Shown: positions 1 to 9,498, counted from the stretch's first letter. The stretch: 64,000 bases of DNA from Actinoplanes lutulentus (GCF_003259845.1 NZ_QLMJ01000025.1:1-64000); one strand, 5' to 3'. Translations and numbers: made by a program. The notes: generated by a model not told the origin, from the sequence alone.

Positions 1-555
1 ACCGAAATCGTCGAGACAACCGCAATCGCCGCTTAAGATCAACACACACGGATCAGTGCTGGCCGCCTCTTACACCACGCCAGCGGACGTGACCGTGCCG
101 AGCGGACGACCAGGCCATGCCTCGGCGGAGTGCAGCCGATCAGGCTTACGCCACGCGGGACCCGGCCGTCGGCCAGCCGGCCGTGAATCCGACCCAGCTG
201 GCGGTGGCGAGACCGAAATGGATCACGCTGATGCGTGCCACAGTTCGGCAGTTACACGGAGTGGTCGCCCTGTGATCATCGGCGGTGAAGCGCTCGCATT
301 TGTGGAGTCCTGCTGGGGTCAGAGCGGCCACGAACCTCCAAGATCCGCACTCAGCCCCTAGAACGCCCTCACACCCCGTGACACCAGGCGAAGGCTCGCA
401 GTCAACCCCCGGCGGGCACCGCCACAACGTGTCGACTTCAGGTCCGATACGCACCCAAAATCGACACACCGGCGGCGGCACCCACAGCGCTAGCAACTAG
501 CACCTGCGGCAACGGCGGCGGCACCAGCACCAGAAGCACCGGCGACAGCGCCGGC
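1..555. other. Non-coding left edge
   Basis: I see no convincing gene here. The open frames on both strands have shadow-like composition and no ribosome binding site. The stretch is downstream of the gtrA-like gene, which ends at 556, and holds one copy of a 41-nt hairpin element (429-469). A gene may lie off the left end. Confidence 0.6.
429..469. repeat. 41-nt hairpin element, copy A
   Basis: The element is bounded by the inverted arms GTGTCGA (429-435) and TCGACAC (461-467). It aligns without gaps to 9824-9864, with 34 of 41 positions identical by my count. The two copies lie outside the block of genes from the gtrA-like gene to the first giant glycosyltransferase. Function is unknown: it could be a REP-like element, a transcript 3' end or a protein-binding site. 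Confidence 0.6.
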
Positions 556-933
556 TCAGTCTGCGAATGTCCATCTCGAGTTGAGGGCGTAGTTCAGCAC
601 CGGAATCAGCACGATCGCCACCGCCTGCACCGCCGGAAACGGCCCGTTCAGCACTTCCGCACCAACCCACAACACCACACAGTTCAACGCGAACGCAGCC
701 CCAGTAACCACCAGAAACCGAGCCCCAGCATCCCCATGCCCCCGCGCCGACCGGAAAACCCACGCGTGCTGCAAAACATAAGAAACCACCACACTAGCCA
801 CGAAACCCACCGCCGAAGCGACAACCGGCGGCAGAACCCGCACCAACGCGAACCCCACCCCGAGATGAGTGACCGCACTCAACCCGCCACTAACCCCGTA
901 CCGAAAAAGACGCCCGAAATCACCGGTCAGCAT
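556..933 (-). CDS. GtrA-family membrane protein
   Basis: Small membrane protein of about 125 residues with four hydrophobic segments and the GtrA-family ending NYALNSRWTF. Family members are thought to move polyprenyl-phosphate-linked sugars across the membrane or to assist a partner glycosyltransferase. It is the last gene of a minus-strand operon and overlaps the 3' end of the GtrB-like gene by 14 bases, so translation is probably coupled. I chose the ATG at 933; a TTG at 945 is also possible. Family assignment is firm, the substrate unknown. Confidence 0.85.
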   Translation of the reverse strand: MLTGDFGRLFRYGVSGGLSAVTHLGVGFALVRVLPPVVASAVGFVASVVVSYVLQHAWVFRSARGHGDAGARFLVVTGAAFALNCVVLWVGAEVLNGPFPAVQAVAIVLIPVLNYALNSRWTFAD

Positions 934-1906
934 GCTGCTCGACAACCCACTGCTCCGGCACAGCAGGCTCCCCCGGCCCCGAGAAAACAGTTCGCTCCTG
1001 GACCAGATAACGAGGCCGACCCCGGACCTCCTCGTGGATCCGGGCCAGGTACTCCCCGATCACCCCGAGCCCGAGCAGCACAAACGTCCCGGTGACCAGC
1101 AACAGCAGGATCACCGTGGTGAACCCCGCCACCGACCCGCCACTGACCCACCGGACCAGCGTCTGCACTCCGAGCACCACCGAGAACAGCGCGAACCCGA
1201 TCCCCGCCATCGTCACCAGATGCAGAGGCGCCGACGTGAACGACGTCAGCCCGTTCACCGCGAGCCGGCACAGCCCGCGCACCGACCAGCGGGACGCACC
1301 ACCCTCCCGATGATCGATGTCGATCTCCACGGTCGCCCGGGTGAAGCCGATCCAGCTACTCGTGCCGCGGAAGAACGACGAGTGCTCCGGCATCCGCAAC
1401 AGCGCGTCAAGCGCGGGACGACCGAGCAGCCGGAAATCCGTCGCGTCCACAAGATCTACCTTGGTCAGCCCGGTGAACGCCTTGTTGAAGACGCGGGAGC
1501 TGAGCCGGTTGCCGAGTGACTGCCCGGTCCGGTTCCGCTTCACCGCTTCCACCACGTGCGCGCCGTCCTGCCAGCGCCGGACCATCGCGGGGATCGCGGC
1601 CGGCGGGTGCTGGAGATCCGAGTCGATCACCACGACGGCGTCGCCGGACGCCTGTTCCAGCCCCGCGAGCAGGGCGGCCTCTTTGCCGAAATTACGGGAG
1701 AGCCGCATTCCGCGTACCCGGGAATCCAACCGTGAGTGATGCGCGATGCGCGACCAGGAGTCGTCCGTCGACCCGTCGTCGATCAGCACGAACTCGTGTC
1801 GCAGGCCGGCGCCGGCGAGGATCTCGCCGACGCGTTCCAGGAACCGGTCGACGCCGTCGCCCTCGTTGTAGATCGGTGCCACCACGGAGATCAACGGATC
1901 ATTCAT
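920..1906 (-). CDS. GtrB/DPM1-like family 2 glycosyltransferase
   Basis: A 328-residue polyprenyl-phosphate glycosyltransferase. The N-terminal GT2 domain (about 1-230) starts ISVVAPIYNEGDG and has FVLIDDGSTDDSW and DSDLQHPP, the nucleotide-sugar and metal-binding motifs. Two C-terminal hydrophobic segments (about 235-300) are typical of the GtrB/dolichol-phosphate-mannose-synthase-like group. It probably charges a lipid carrier with a sugar for use outside the membrane. The ATG overlaps the preceding stop as ATGA (1903-1906), which fixes the start. The frame stays open far upstream but that part is a shadow of the preceding gene. Confidence 0.88.
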   Translation of the reverse strand: MNDPLISVVAPIYNEGDGVDRFLERVGEILAGAGLRHEFVLIDDGSTDDSWSRIAHHSRLDSRVRGMRLSRNFGKEAALLAGLEQASGDAVVVIDSDLQHPPAAIPAMVRRWQDGAHVVEAVKRNRTGQSLGNRLSSRVFNKAFTGLTKVDLVDATDFRLLGRPALDALLRMPEHSSFFRGTSSWIGFTRATVEIDIDHREGGASRWSVRGLCRLAVNGLTSFTSAPLHLVTMAGIGFALFSVVLGVQTLVRWVSGGSVAGFTTVILLLLVTGTFVLLGLGVIGEYLARIHEEVRGRPRYLVQERTVFSGPGEPAVPEQWVVEQHADR

Positions 1907-3492
1907 CGAAGCCTCAAGACCTGACAGAACGGAACGCCGGCGAGCGCGTTGGCGGCGGCGTCGAGTGATTCGGTGAGCCGTTTCTGACGTACCGGCTCCC
2001 CGTCGAGATTGCGCAGTCCTTCGTCGAGCAGCGCACACCGCCGCTCGTTGCCGGCCGGGCTTCGTTCGAAGCCGCCGACGGCGAGCGCGATCCGGTTGTC
2101 GAGCTGCGCCGACGCCCAGGACGCCGAGGTGTTGGCGTACGCCCGATTCGCGGTGGTGGAGACCGTCGCGCAGAGGACCAGCGCGGCCAGGATCACCGCT
2201 GGCGCGGACCGTGACGAGCGCGCGACCAGCAACAACACCGCGACCGCGAGCAGCATCCCGGCCGGCACGGTGACCGCCGAGTCCCGCCAGCCCTGCTCGA
2301 TCAGCGCCCGCACGTCGAAGTAGTCGTGCACCTCGACGCTGAGCGCCGCCGGCAACGCGCCGAATCCCAGAAAGGCCAGGGCGGCGATTGCCAGGCCGCG
2401 AAGCGGTCCGCCGCCGGGTCGCGTCGCTTCCGAAAAGACCTTGAGGGTACGCACGGAAAGCCCCGCGATCAGCAGGAACGCCACGATCGGCAGCACGCCC
2501 CAGAGCCAGTTCCCGGTGCTCTTCTCGGTGGCGGACTGCCACTGTGCCGGTGGGAGCCAGGCCAGCATCCGCGCGGGCAGCACCAGCAGTGAGCGGGCGT
2601 CGACGACGACGTCCGAGCCGTGGTAGCAGCCACCGTCCGAGCAGTACCCCCGGATGATCCAGCGGACCACCGCGAAGACCGGCAGGAACCCGGCCCACAG
2701 CAGCGCCGCGAGCCGTACGCCCGAGGACATGAGCAGCTCCCGGGACCGCTGCCCGAGGACGAACCAGCCGCGGGCCAGGACGGCGACGGTCGCCAGCGGC
2801 ACGGCGAAGTACGCGGGCTCGTTGAAGACGGCCAGCGCGCCGCCGATGGTGACCGCCAGCACGGCGTGCCACCAGCGCAGCCGTTCGAGCCGGCAGGCCG
2901 CCGCGGCGACCAGCAGGACCAGCGCCGACGTGCTCAGGTACAGCCCGCCGAACAGCGTCGTCGTGCTGTTGGTTCCGGCGGCGACCAGGCCGCTCGCTAC
3001 GGCGTACGGAAGAAGAAGCGCGACCAGCGACGGCGCGGAACCGAAAAGCGGTCCTCGGGTCAGCACGCTCTCCGCGAAGATCACGACAGCGGTGGTGAGC
3101 GCGACGGCGGCGCCGGCCGTGACCACCCGGAGCATGATCGCCGGGGAGATGTGCAGCTGTTCCGCGCCGAGCAGGACCAGCAGGTCGAGGAACTTCTCCA
3201 GCATCCGGCCGAGCGGGCGGAAGTTGCCGAGCCGCAGGTACGTCTCGCCGGTGCCGATGGTGTGCGTGATGATCCGTTGCGGGTGGTCGAGGAAGAGCCC
3301 GCCGTGCCAGTAGATGTTGAACCGGTGATCGCCGCGGGGCGCGACCGCGATGAGCGGCAGCAGCACGATCATCGGCAGCAGCAGGCAGCGGCGCAGGACG
3401 TGACCCCAGAGCCGGGGTCCCGGCACGGATCGCCGCTGCGAACCCGAGCGACCTTCCGATTGCTGGGGCAATGTCACGGTTTGAGCGGTCAC
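1903..3492 (-). CDS. Polytopic membrane protein, GtrC/GT-C-like
   Basis: A 529-residue protein with about ten hydrophobic segments and a large extracytoplasmic-looking loop near FNIYWHGGLFLDHPQR. I recognise no specific family. Its place directly before a GtrB-like and a GtrA-like gene matches the third member of gtr systems: a membrane glycosyltransferase that moves the lipid-linked sugar onto a surface polymer. That role is inferred from context and topology. The start is the GTG at 3492, which overlaps the previous stop as GTGA; the gene ends in an ATGA overlap with the GtrB-like gene. Confidence 0.7.
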   Translation of the reverse strand: MTAQTVTLPQQSEGRSGSQRRSVPGPRLWGHVLRRCLLLPMIVLLPLIAVAPRGDHRFNIYWHGGLFLDHPQRIITHTIGTGETYLRLGNFRPLGRMLEKFLDLLVLLGAEQLHISPAIMLRVVTAGAAVALTTAVVIFAESVLTRGPLFGSAPSLVALLLPYAVASGLVAAGTNSTTTLFGGLYLSTSALVLLVAAAACRLERLRWWHAVLAVTIGGALAVFNEPAYFAVPLATVAVLARGWFVLGQRSRELLMSSGVRLAALLWAGFLPVFAVVRWIIRGYCSDGGCYHGSDVVVDARSLLVLPARMLAWLPPAQWQSATEKSTGNWLWGVLPIVAFLLIAGLSVRTLKVFSEATRPGGGPLRGLAIAALAFLGFGALPAALSVEVHDYFDVRALIEQGWRDSAVTVPAGMLLAVAVLLLVARSSRSAPAVILAALVLCATVSTTANRAYANTSASWASAQLDNRIALAVGGFERSPAGNERRCALLDEGLRNLDGEPVRQKRLTESLDAAANALAGVPFCQVLRLR

Positions 3493-4157
3493 GACTGAGG
3501 CAACGACACGTGCACGGGTGGGGTTGTGTCGATCTCGGACAGCAGATCCGGCAGGTTCGGCGGCGCATCCGGATCGACGAAGATCACCTGCGCGGCACCG
3601 TGATCGCGCGACAGGTTGGCGAGCCGCTCCGCGAGCACACCGTCCCACGGCCGGTCCGGCCGATGCTTCTCCCAGGTCACGCGGTCCGGCAGGTACTCAA
3701 GGATCAGCCCGGCCTTGCGCAGCAGCGAGAACGCCGGCTCGTCGGTGAGCACCACCGCCCGGTGATCAGTTTCGACCAGCAGCCGCCGCCGCACCGCCAG
3801 CACGAAGTCACGCAGCGCGTCCAGGTCCAGCCCGATCGCCACGTACAGATGCGTCGGCAGCGGCGTCGCCGGAACCTTCTTCCGGCTCGCCGGCTTCGCC
3901 GGCTTACGCCTCACCTTCCTGACGATCCGCCGGGACGAATGCAACGGATTACGAGCAAAAGAGACGAGGGTACGCCCTAACCGGTACGACCCACTGGCCC
4001 GGATCTTGCGGACCGTCTCCCGTTCGGTGTCCCGTTCGCCGGCCATCCCCTCGAACCGGGTCCGCCACGCGTCGCGCTGCTGCTCGATGGTGCGCAGCCG
4101 GACGACGAGAGCGTCGACCGCTGCCCGCTCGGTGAGTTCGGTCGTGTCGTCAGACAT
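3489..4157 (-). CDS. Unknown protein with N-terminal coiled coil
   Basis: A 222-residue soluble protein that I do not recognise. Residues 1-50 are charged and heptad-like (likely coiled coil), 50-95 are very basic (KVRRKPAKPASRKK), and 95-215 look like an alpha/beta domain (LYVAIGLDLDALRDFVLAVRRR, AQVIFVDPDAPPNLPDLL) resembling half of a Rossmann-like glycosyltransferase fold. It overlaps the upstream glycosyltransferase by 8 bases and the downstream membrane protein by 4, so it is translated with them. It may be an accessory or scaffold subunit of the glycan machinery (inference). Confidence 0.6.
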   Translation of the reverse strand: MSDDTTELTERAAVDALVVRLRTIEQQRDAWRTRFEGMAGERDTERETVRKIRASGSYRLGRTLVSFARNPLHSSRRIVRKVRRKPAKPASRKKVPATPLPTHLYVAIGLDLDALRDFVLAVRRRLLVETDHRAVVLTDEPAFSLLRKAGLILEYLPDRVTWEKHRPDRPWDGVLAERLANLSRDHGAAQVIFVDPDAPPNLPDLLSEIDTTPPVHVSLPQS

Positions 4158-6360
4158 GGGTCACCCTCCGGGAGGTTCGTCGGTCGGCCAGCTCGGACAG
4201 CCAGCGGGCGGCCTCCGCGGCGCCGTTACCGGGTGCCACCTCGACGCAGCGGCTGCTCAGCTGTTCGCGCACGTCGGGACGCACCGCCCGGGCCAGAACC
4301 CGGTCCAGGTCCTCGCCGTCGGGATCCTCGATGATCAGCGCCGCGCCGGCGGCCGCCGCGAACCGGGCCCGGCTCACCTGGTCGTCCAGCGAGGTCTCCC
4401 GGTTCGGCACGAACACCGCCGGTACGCCGAACGCCAGCAGCTCATGGAACGAGTTGTATCCGGACGCGCTGATCACCAGGTCCAGCCCGCGCAGATACCG
4501 ACTGATCGGGTAGAGCTTCACCAGATGGGCACCGGGTACCGGCTGCATCGGCTCGGTGGCGATCGCGGACTCGGCCAGCACCATCTGGAAGCCGGCTTCG
4601 CGCAGGTGAACGGCGATCCGCGCGACCGGCGACGAGATGTCGTTGATATTGCCGGCGCCGAGCTGGAGCAGCGCGGCCGGCCGGTCCGGCGAGAGGCCGA
4701 GAGCCTGCCGGGCGGCGGCCGGATCAACCAGCTCGTCGGCGTCGAGATAGGTGATCGGGTCGACCGTGTGCACCCCGGCCCGGTCGGTGACGGTTGGGCC
4801 CTCGTCGGCGGCGGCCGCGAACTCGCCCGGCTCCAGGATCGCGTCGAAGTACCCGCCCCGCTCGATCCACTCGGTGCCGGTGTCACGCCGCCACATCGGC
4901 CGCCGCACCCAGACCCAGGTGATGTCCGGGCGTGCCCGGATGGCGGCCACGATGCCGTCGTGCGGAACGCTGTCGACCGCGACCACTGCCGGTTCGTGCA
5001 GGTCGATCAGCTGCTCCAGCCGGCTGCTGAGCATGTCGGTCCAGCGCTGGCGGGGCAGTTTCAGCACGCTGCGGGACGGGATGTACTCGGTGAGGAAACC
5101 CTCCCGGTGCGCCACCGAGGCGCCGTGCGACTGGGTGGCGATCACCGTGGGCGTGCCCTGCGGCAGCCGCCGGCCGATCGCCATGAGCCGGGACAGATGG
5201 CCCAGGCCGACACCGTTGTCGCTGACCATGAGCACACCCCGGGACCGGCCGGACGCACCCGGGGTGGCCGGGCGGCGTACCTCCACGTCGGTGCCGGGAC
5301 CGGGCGGTCGCACCCCGCGCTCGGCGAGCCGGTCCAGGTGCGAGGCGTACCCGAAGCGGGACTCGACGAAGTCCCGGGCCCGCTGCGCCACCTCGCGGTA
5401 CCGCTGCTGGTCGGCGTGCAGCTCCCGGACGAGCGGGAGCACACCGGCCGGAGTCGTGTAGAGCGCCGCGTCGCCGAAGATCGGCCGGAAGTGCTCGCCG
5501 ATCAGCACCGGGACGCCCGCTGACATCGCCTCCATGATCGTCCGGCCGAACGCCTCGACCAGGTCCGGGTCGTGGAAGTAGACGAAGAAGTCGATGGTGC
5601 CGAGGAACGCCCGGGGCGGCATCGAGCCGAACTCGACGATCTCCCACCCGGCCGGCTTGCGGCCCAGTTTCTCGACGGCCAGCTCGCCGCCGCCGAGTAC
5701 GCGTACCCGCACGCCCGGGTCGTCGGGATAGGCCTGGAGCAGTTCCTCGGTGGTGCGTGGCCACTTCACCGGATCGGGGCGGCCGTGCCGACCGATGACC
5801 GGTTTGTCTCTTGTTGCTTCGGGGCGCCGGCTCGACCACTCGGCCACGTCGATGATCTCGTGCCAGTCGGTGGCGGTCAGCGGGGCGTCCGGCGCCGAGC
5901 GCAGTACTTCGGTACGGACCTGTGGGCTGATCGGCGCCCACTCGATGTTCGTACCGAAGTAGCCCTCGATCCGCTCCCGGACCGCCGCGAAGTCGTAGTA
6001 GAGGGCCGGATCGCCCGCGTCGCCGGGCGCCTGGTTCAGCACCATCACGGTGCGATCCGCTGCCACCCGGGGCACCGACGCCAGATCGGCCGTGAAGATC
6101 CGGGGCTGGCGGAGGACGAAGAGCTTCGCGCGGGTCTGCTCACCCTCGACGGCCAGGTGCGCCGAACCGTCCTTGAGAAGCTCCACGATCAGGGGATTGA
6201 AGGGGCGATCCCGCTTGAGGTGCGGCGACCGGACCTGGACCAGCACTGTGGAGAGCCCGGCCCGGGCCTGTGCGCGTACCTCGGCGGCGATGCTGGCCGA
6301 AGTGCCGCCCGGGTAGCGGAAATCCGAGAGGATCGCCACGTCATGGACGTTCTCGGTCAT
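4150..6360 (-). CDS. Two-domain glycosyltransferase, GT4-like plus GT28-like
   Basis: A 736-residue cytoplasmic enzyme with two glycosyltransferase units. The first (about 1-365) has IGRHGRPDPVKWP near 187 and EAFGRTIMEAMSAGVPVLI near 267-285, the C-terminal half of a GT-B (GT4-like) fold. The second (about 370-736) has NGVGLGHLSRL near 380 and DLVISASGYNSFHELLAFGVPAVFVP near 627-650, as in MurG/GT28 enzymes. It probably adds two sugars in sequence to a lipid-linked glycan. The ATG at 6360 is preceded by CGGAG, 8 bases upstream; the frame is open further upstream but has no ribosome site there. First gene of the minus-strand operon. Confidence 0.8.
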   Translation of the reverse strand: MTENVHDVAILSDFRYPGGTSASIAAEVRAQARAGLSTVLVQVRSPHLKRDRPFNPLIVELLKDGSAHLAVEGEQTRAKLFVLRQPRIFTADLASVPRVAADRTVMVLNQAPGDAGDPALYYDFAAVRERIEGYFGTNIEWAPISPQVRTEVLRSAPDAPLTATDWHEIIDVAEWSSRRPEATRDKPVIGRHGRPDPVKWPRTTEELLQAYPDDPGVRVRVLGGGELAVEKLGRKPAGWEIVEFGSMPPRAFLGTIDFFVYFHDPDLVEAFGRTIMEAMSAGVPVLIGEHFRPIFGDAALYTTPAGVLPLVRELHADQQRYREVAQRARDFVESRFGYASHLDRLAERGVRPPGPGTDVEVRRPATPGASGRSRGVLMVSDNGVGLGHLSRLMAIGRRLPQGTPTVIATQSHGASVAHREGFLTEYIPSRSVLKLPRQRWTDMLSSRLEQLIDLHEPAVVAVDSVPHDGIVAAIRARPDITWVWVRRPMWRRDTGTEWIERGGYFDAILEPGEFAAAADEGPTVTDRAGVHTVDPITYLDADELVDPAAARQALGLSPDRPAALLQLGAGNINDISSPVARIAVHLREAGFQMVLAESAIATEPMQPVPGAHLVKLYPISRYLRGLDLVISASGYNSFHELLAFGVPAVFVPNRETSLDDQVSRARFAAAAGAALIIEDPDGEDLDRVLARAVRPDVREQLSSRCVEVAPGNGAAEAARWLSELADRRTSRRVTHV

Positions 6361-6512
6361 GCGATGTACTCCGATGTTCAGCGTCCGGTGCCTGGCGGCC
6401 GTCGGTGTCAGGCCTGACTGCTCCACAACGAACGGCGCTCGCCCAGCGTCACGCTCCCACCCACCCGGGCGTTGATCCTCCTAGGCACCGCGATATCACC
6501 CGGCAGGAGCAC
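6361..6512. promoter_or_regulatory. Divergent intergenic region
   Basis: These 152 bases separate two divergently transcribed glycosyltransferase genes and must hold both promoters. I could not pick out a credible -35/-10 pair on either strand. The AGGAG at 6505-6509 is the ribosome site for the + strand gene. Confidence 0.4.
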
Positions 6513-9194
6513 ATGCGCAGGCAGCACACGACACCGGACGCGTACGGAACCGAGCTGCTCGAACGGCAGTGGCAGGAAATCGCCGGCGGATCACCCGCCG
6601 GACCAGCCACGGCCGCTCTGCACACCCGGTCGGCCTCGGCCCGCGCGGTGATGGCATATGCGGCGGCTCGCCGATCGGTCGACGACCTGATCGGCGGCGC
6701 CTACGAGGGGCGGCTGTTCCCGGACGCCGACCCGTGGATCTTCGGCGAACTCGCCCGGGTGATCACGCTTCAGGATCTGTGGCCGGAGGACCGGGCCGAC
6801 GCCATGGTCCTGCTCGACTCGCTGCTGCGCACCTTCGGCGCCGTCGGCGTCGCGCCGCAGCACCAGGGCCTGCACGTCCAGCTGGCGTACGCGACCGGCG
6901 ACCTCACCCGCACCGAGAAACTGCTAGCCGACTATCCAGAGATCCCCGATTCGGTACGCACAGCGCTGGTCGTCGACCTGACCAGCGGCGATGACTGGAT
7001 CGGCCGGTTCCTGGGCCTGCTGCCGGCACCCGGATTCACCCTGGACGGTGAGATCGGGCCGCGGTTCGACCGGATCCGCGCCGACCGGGTCGACCGGGTC
7101 GGGTCGGCACACCGGATCAGCACGATCGTCACGACGTACCAGCCCGGGCTGGCGCTGCTCACGACCGTACGGTCGCTCGTCGCGCAGACCTGGACCAACC
7201 ACGAGATCCTGGTCGTCGACGACGGCTCCGGGCCGGGCCACGACGCGGTGCTCGCCCGCGCCGCCGCGCTCGACCCGCGGGTACGGATCCTGCGCATGCC
7301 GGAGAACGGCGGCACGTACCTGGCCCGCAACGCCGGGCTGGACGCGGCCACCGGCGAGTTCGTCACGTTCCAGGACTCCGACGACTGGTCGCACCCGCTG
7401 CGGCTGGAACGCCAGGCCGCGCCGCTGGTCGCCGACGCCGCGCTCTTCGCCACCACGTCAAGCGGCATCCGGGTCACCGAGAACCTGGTGGTGACCCGCC
7501 CCGGCGTCGCCGAGCACCGGTCGTACAACCTGTCCTCGCTGATGATCCGCCGGGAGGCCGCGCTGGCCCGCCTCGGATATCTGGACACGGTCCGCAAGGG
7601 CGCCGACGCCGAGTACGTGGAACGGGCTCGCGCCGTCTTCGGCCGGCCCGCCGTGCACCACCTGGGTGGCGAGCCGCTGGCCCTGATCCGGTTGTCGGCC
7701 GGCTCGTTGTCCAGTGCGGACATCCTGCCGGGGTGGATGCATCCGGCGCGGCACGCGTACCTCTCGGCCTTTCAAAGCTGGCACACCCACGTGGCCGCAG
7801 GCCGCGCGGAGGCCTGGCGCCCCCGCGAGGTCGGCGCTCGTCCGTTCGCCGCGCCGCGGCGCTTGCGAGACGCGCCGGGCGCCGCACGCCGCCCGTTCGT
7901 GAACGTGACGGTGGGTGAGCCGTTGCCGCCTTCAGTGGACGAGCCGGTGGTTCTCTCGGAGCCGTCGCTCTCTTTGACGGCCGTGACTACTGAAATGCAG
8001 TCTCTGGCCTCGGCTCCGGTGGTTGAGGGCTCGATCGTCGACGCGCTGGTCGTTGCTTCGCAGGATCTGGCTGTCCATGCGGGCAGGCCGGAGTCTCAGG
8101 CGCTGGTCCTCGGGACGTCTTCGCAGGTGGACGACGTGGTCCCGGAATATGTAGTGCTCCCGGAGCGCGACTACGACCTGATCATGGCGGCCGACTGGAG
8201 CACGCCGGAGAGCATGGCCCGGCCGTCCGGCGAGCGGCTGCGGGCCGTCGCCGTGCCGGGACGCTCGGTGGCGGTGCTGCACCTGAACCTGCTGCGGAAC
8301 GTGACCGGCAAACCCGCAAACCTCGACCCGGACGTCCAGGAAATGATCAATTCCGGACGGGTGGACCAGGTCGTGCTCTCCGACGACGTGACCGCCACGC
8401 TGGTCCTGGTGCAGGACCCGGCGCTGGTCGCGTTCGCACCCGGCTATCCGTCAGCGATCCGCGCCGACCGCGTGGTGATCGAGGCCGACCCGGTCTGGGG
8501 CGACGCCGCCTTCCACTGCGAGGCCGAAGCGCGCCGCCTGTTCGGCGTCGAACCCTGGTGGGCACCCGCCGGCGCCGCCGAACGCCACCAGCTGGCAGGC
8601 GGCCCGTTCGGCATCCGGCTCGCGAAGGCGGACGTGCCCGGCACCGTCGACCCGGAACGCTGGCGCCTGCACCGCACCGGCTCCCGCTCCGACCGCCCGG
8701 TGATCGGCCGGATCCTGCTGGACCGCCCCGGCGCGACAGCCGCCGCCGAATGGCTGCGCCTGCGCGAGGCGCTGCCCGCTTCAGCGGGTTTGGACGTACG
8801 CGTCCTCGCCCCCGAACCGCCCGCGAAGCTCCCGAAGGGCTGGCTGGTCTACGGCCGCCCCGACCTGGGACCTCGCGCTTTCCTGAACCAGCTCGACTTC
8901 TATCTGCACCTCCCGGCCGACGAGCGAACCACCGCCCTGGACCCGGAGTTGCTGGCCGCCCTGGCAGCGGGCTGCGTCCCGGTCCTGCCGCACCGATATC
9001 GGCCGCTGCTGGGGCCGGCCGCGATCTACTGCGAACCGGAAGAGGTCGCGTCCACGGTGTCCCGCCTGCACCGCCGCCCCGACACACTGGCCCAGCAGAG
9101 CCGCCGAGGCCGCGACCTGGTCCGCCTGGCCCACCACCACGGCCGCTTCGCCGAGTCAATCACCGCCCTGCTGACCCCCGACAAAATCCCCTGA
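6513..9194 (+). CDS. Giant glycosyltransferase, GT2 plus GT4-like domain (paralog 1)
   Basis: An 893-residue protein in three parts. Residues 1-195 are helical and look TPR-like or scaffold-like. A GT2 domain (about 199-420) carries ISTIVTTYQPG, ILVVDDGSG near 231 and FQDSDDWSHPLR near 285. A C-terminal domain (about 560-885) resembles GT-B enzymes and includes LDFYLHLP and an AALAAGCVPVLP turn. The paralog at 13217-15691 has the same plan. The ATG at 6513 follows AGGAG; the open frame upstream of it is non-coding. Probably extends or decorates a wall glycan. Some bases around 7800-8050 code for a variable linker. Confidence 0.8.
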   Translation: MRRQHTTPDAYGTELLERQWQEIAGGSPAGPATAALHTRSASARAVMAYAAARRSVDDLIGGAYEGRLFPDADPWIFGELARVITLQDLWPEDRADAMVLLDSLLRTFGAVGVAPQHQGLHVQLAYATGDLTRTEKLLADYPEIPDSVRTALVVDLTSGDDWIGRFLGLLPAPGFTLDGEIGPRFDRIRADRVDRVGSAHRISTIVTTYQPGLALLTTVRSLVAQTWTNHEILVVDDGSGPGHDAVLARAAALDPRVRILRMPENGGTYLARNAGLDAATGEFVTFQDSDDWSHPLRLERQAAPLVADAALFATTSSGIRVTENLVVTRPGVAEHRSYNLSSLMIRREAALARLGYLDTVRKGADAEYVERARAVFGRPAVHHLGGEPLALIRLSAGSLSSADILPGWMHPARHAYLSAFQSWHTHVAAGRAEAWRPREVGARPFAAPRRLRDAPGAARRPFVNVTVGEPLPPSVDEPVVLSEPSLSLTAVTTEMQSLASAPVVEGSIVDALVVASQDLAVHAGRPESQALVLGTSSQVDDVVPEYVVLPERDYDLIMAADWSTPESMARPSGERLRAVAVPGRSVAVLHLNLLRNVTGKPANLDPDVQEMINSGRVDQVVLSDDVTATLVLVQDPALVAFAPGYPSAIRADRVVIEADPVWGDAAFHCEAEARRLFGVEPWWAPAGAAERHQLAGGPFGIRLAKADVPGTVDPERWRLHRTGSRSDRPVIGRILLDRPGATAAAEWLRLREALPASAGLDVRVLAPEPPAKLPKGWLVYGRPDLGPRAFLNQLDFYLHLPADERTTALDPELLAALAAGCVPVLPHRYRPLLGPAAIYCEPEEVASTVSRLHRRPDTLAQQSRRGRDLVRLAHHHGRFAESITALLTPDKIP

Positions 9195-9200
9195 CCAGCC

Positions 9201-9236
9201 CCCCGGGCCGCAGTGCCCGGGCCGCAGTGCCCGGGG
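9201..9236 (+). terminator. Possible hairpin terminator
   Basis: CCCCGGG (9201-9207) pairs with CCCGGGG (9230-9236). Between them CCGCAGTG occurs twice, separated by CCCGGG. It starts 7 bases after the stop of the giant glycosyltransferase. There is no T-tract, so it may be a processing hairpin instead. Confidence 0.4.
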
Positions 9237-9303
9237 AGACCGCTCGCCCCTTCTGCCCCGCATCACCCCACCCGCCAGGCGAGGCGAGTCTTAGCGGGGC
9301 AGG

Positions 9304-9339
9304 GTCAATCGGGAGCCGGACGTCAATCGGGAGCCGGAC
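9304..9339. repeat. 18-bp tandem duplication
   Basis: GTCAATCGGGAGCCGGAC occurs twice without a gap (9304-9321 and 9322-9339). Confidence 0.85.
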
Positions 9340-9498
9340 GGGACTGAGCCGGCAAATCTGGCGGGGCAGGGCCGGGCAGGGTAGGCGCGGGGCCGCTATG
9401 GGTGCGGTGAACGCACACGCAACTGTTCTGCGTGCGCTGGTTGCCTCAAGGCGCGCCGAGCGAAGTACCGGCGCTTCGGAACCGACACAATCGGCGGG

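Noticed and set aside
56..500. Small genes at the left edge
   Set aside because: Open frames on both strands have no ribosome sites, no recognisable domains and shadow-type composition.
920..3568. Apparent 880-residue fusion before the GtrB-like enzyme
   Set aside because: Its N-terminal part is a frame shadow of the membrane protein gene; the ATGA overlap at 1903-1906 sets the start.
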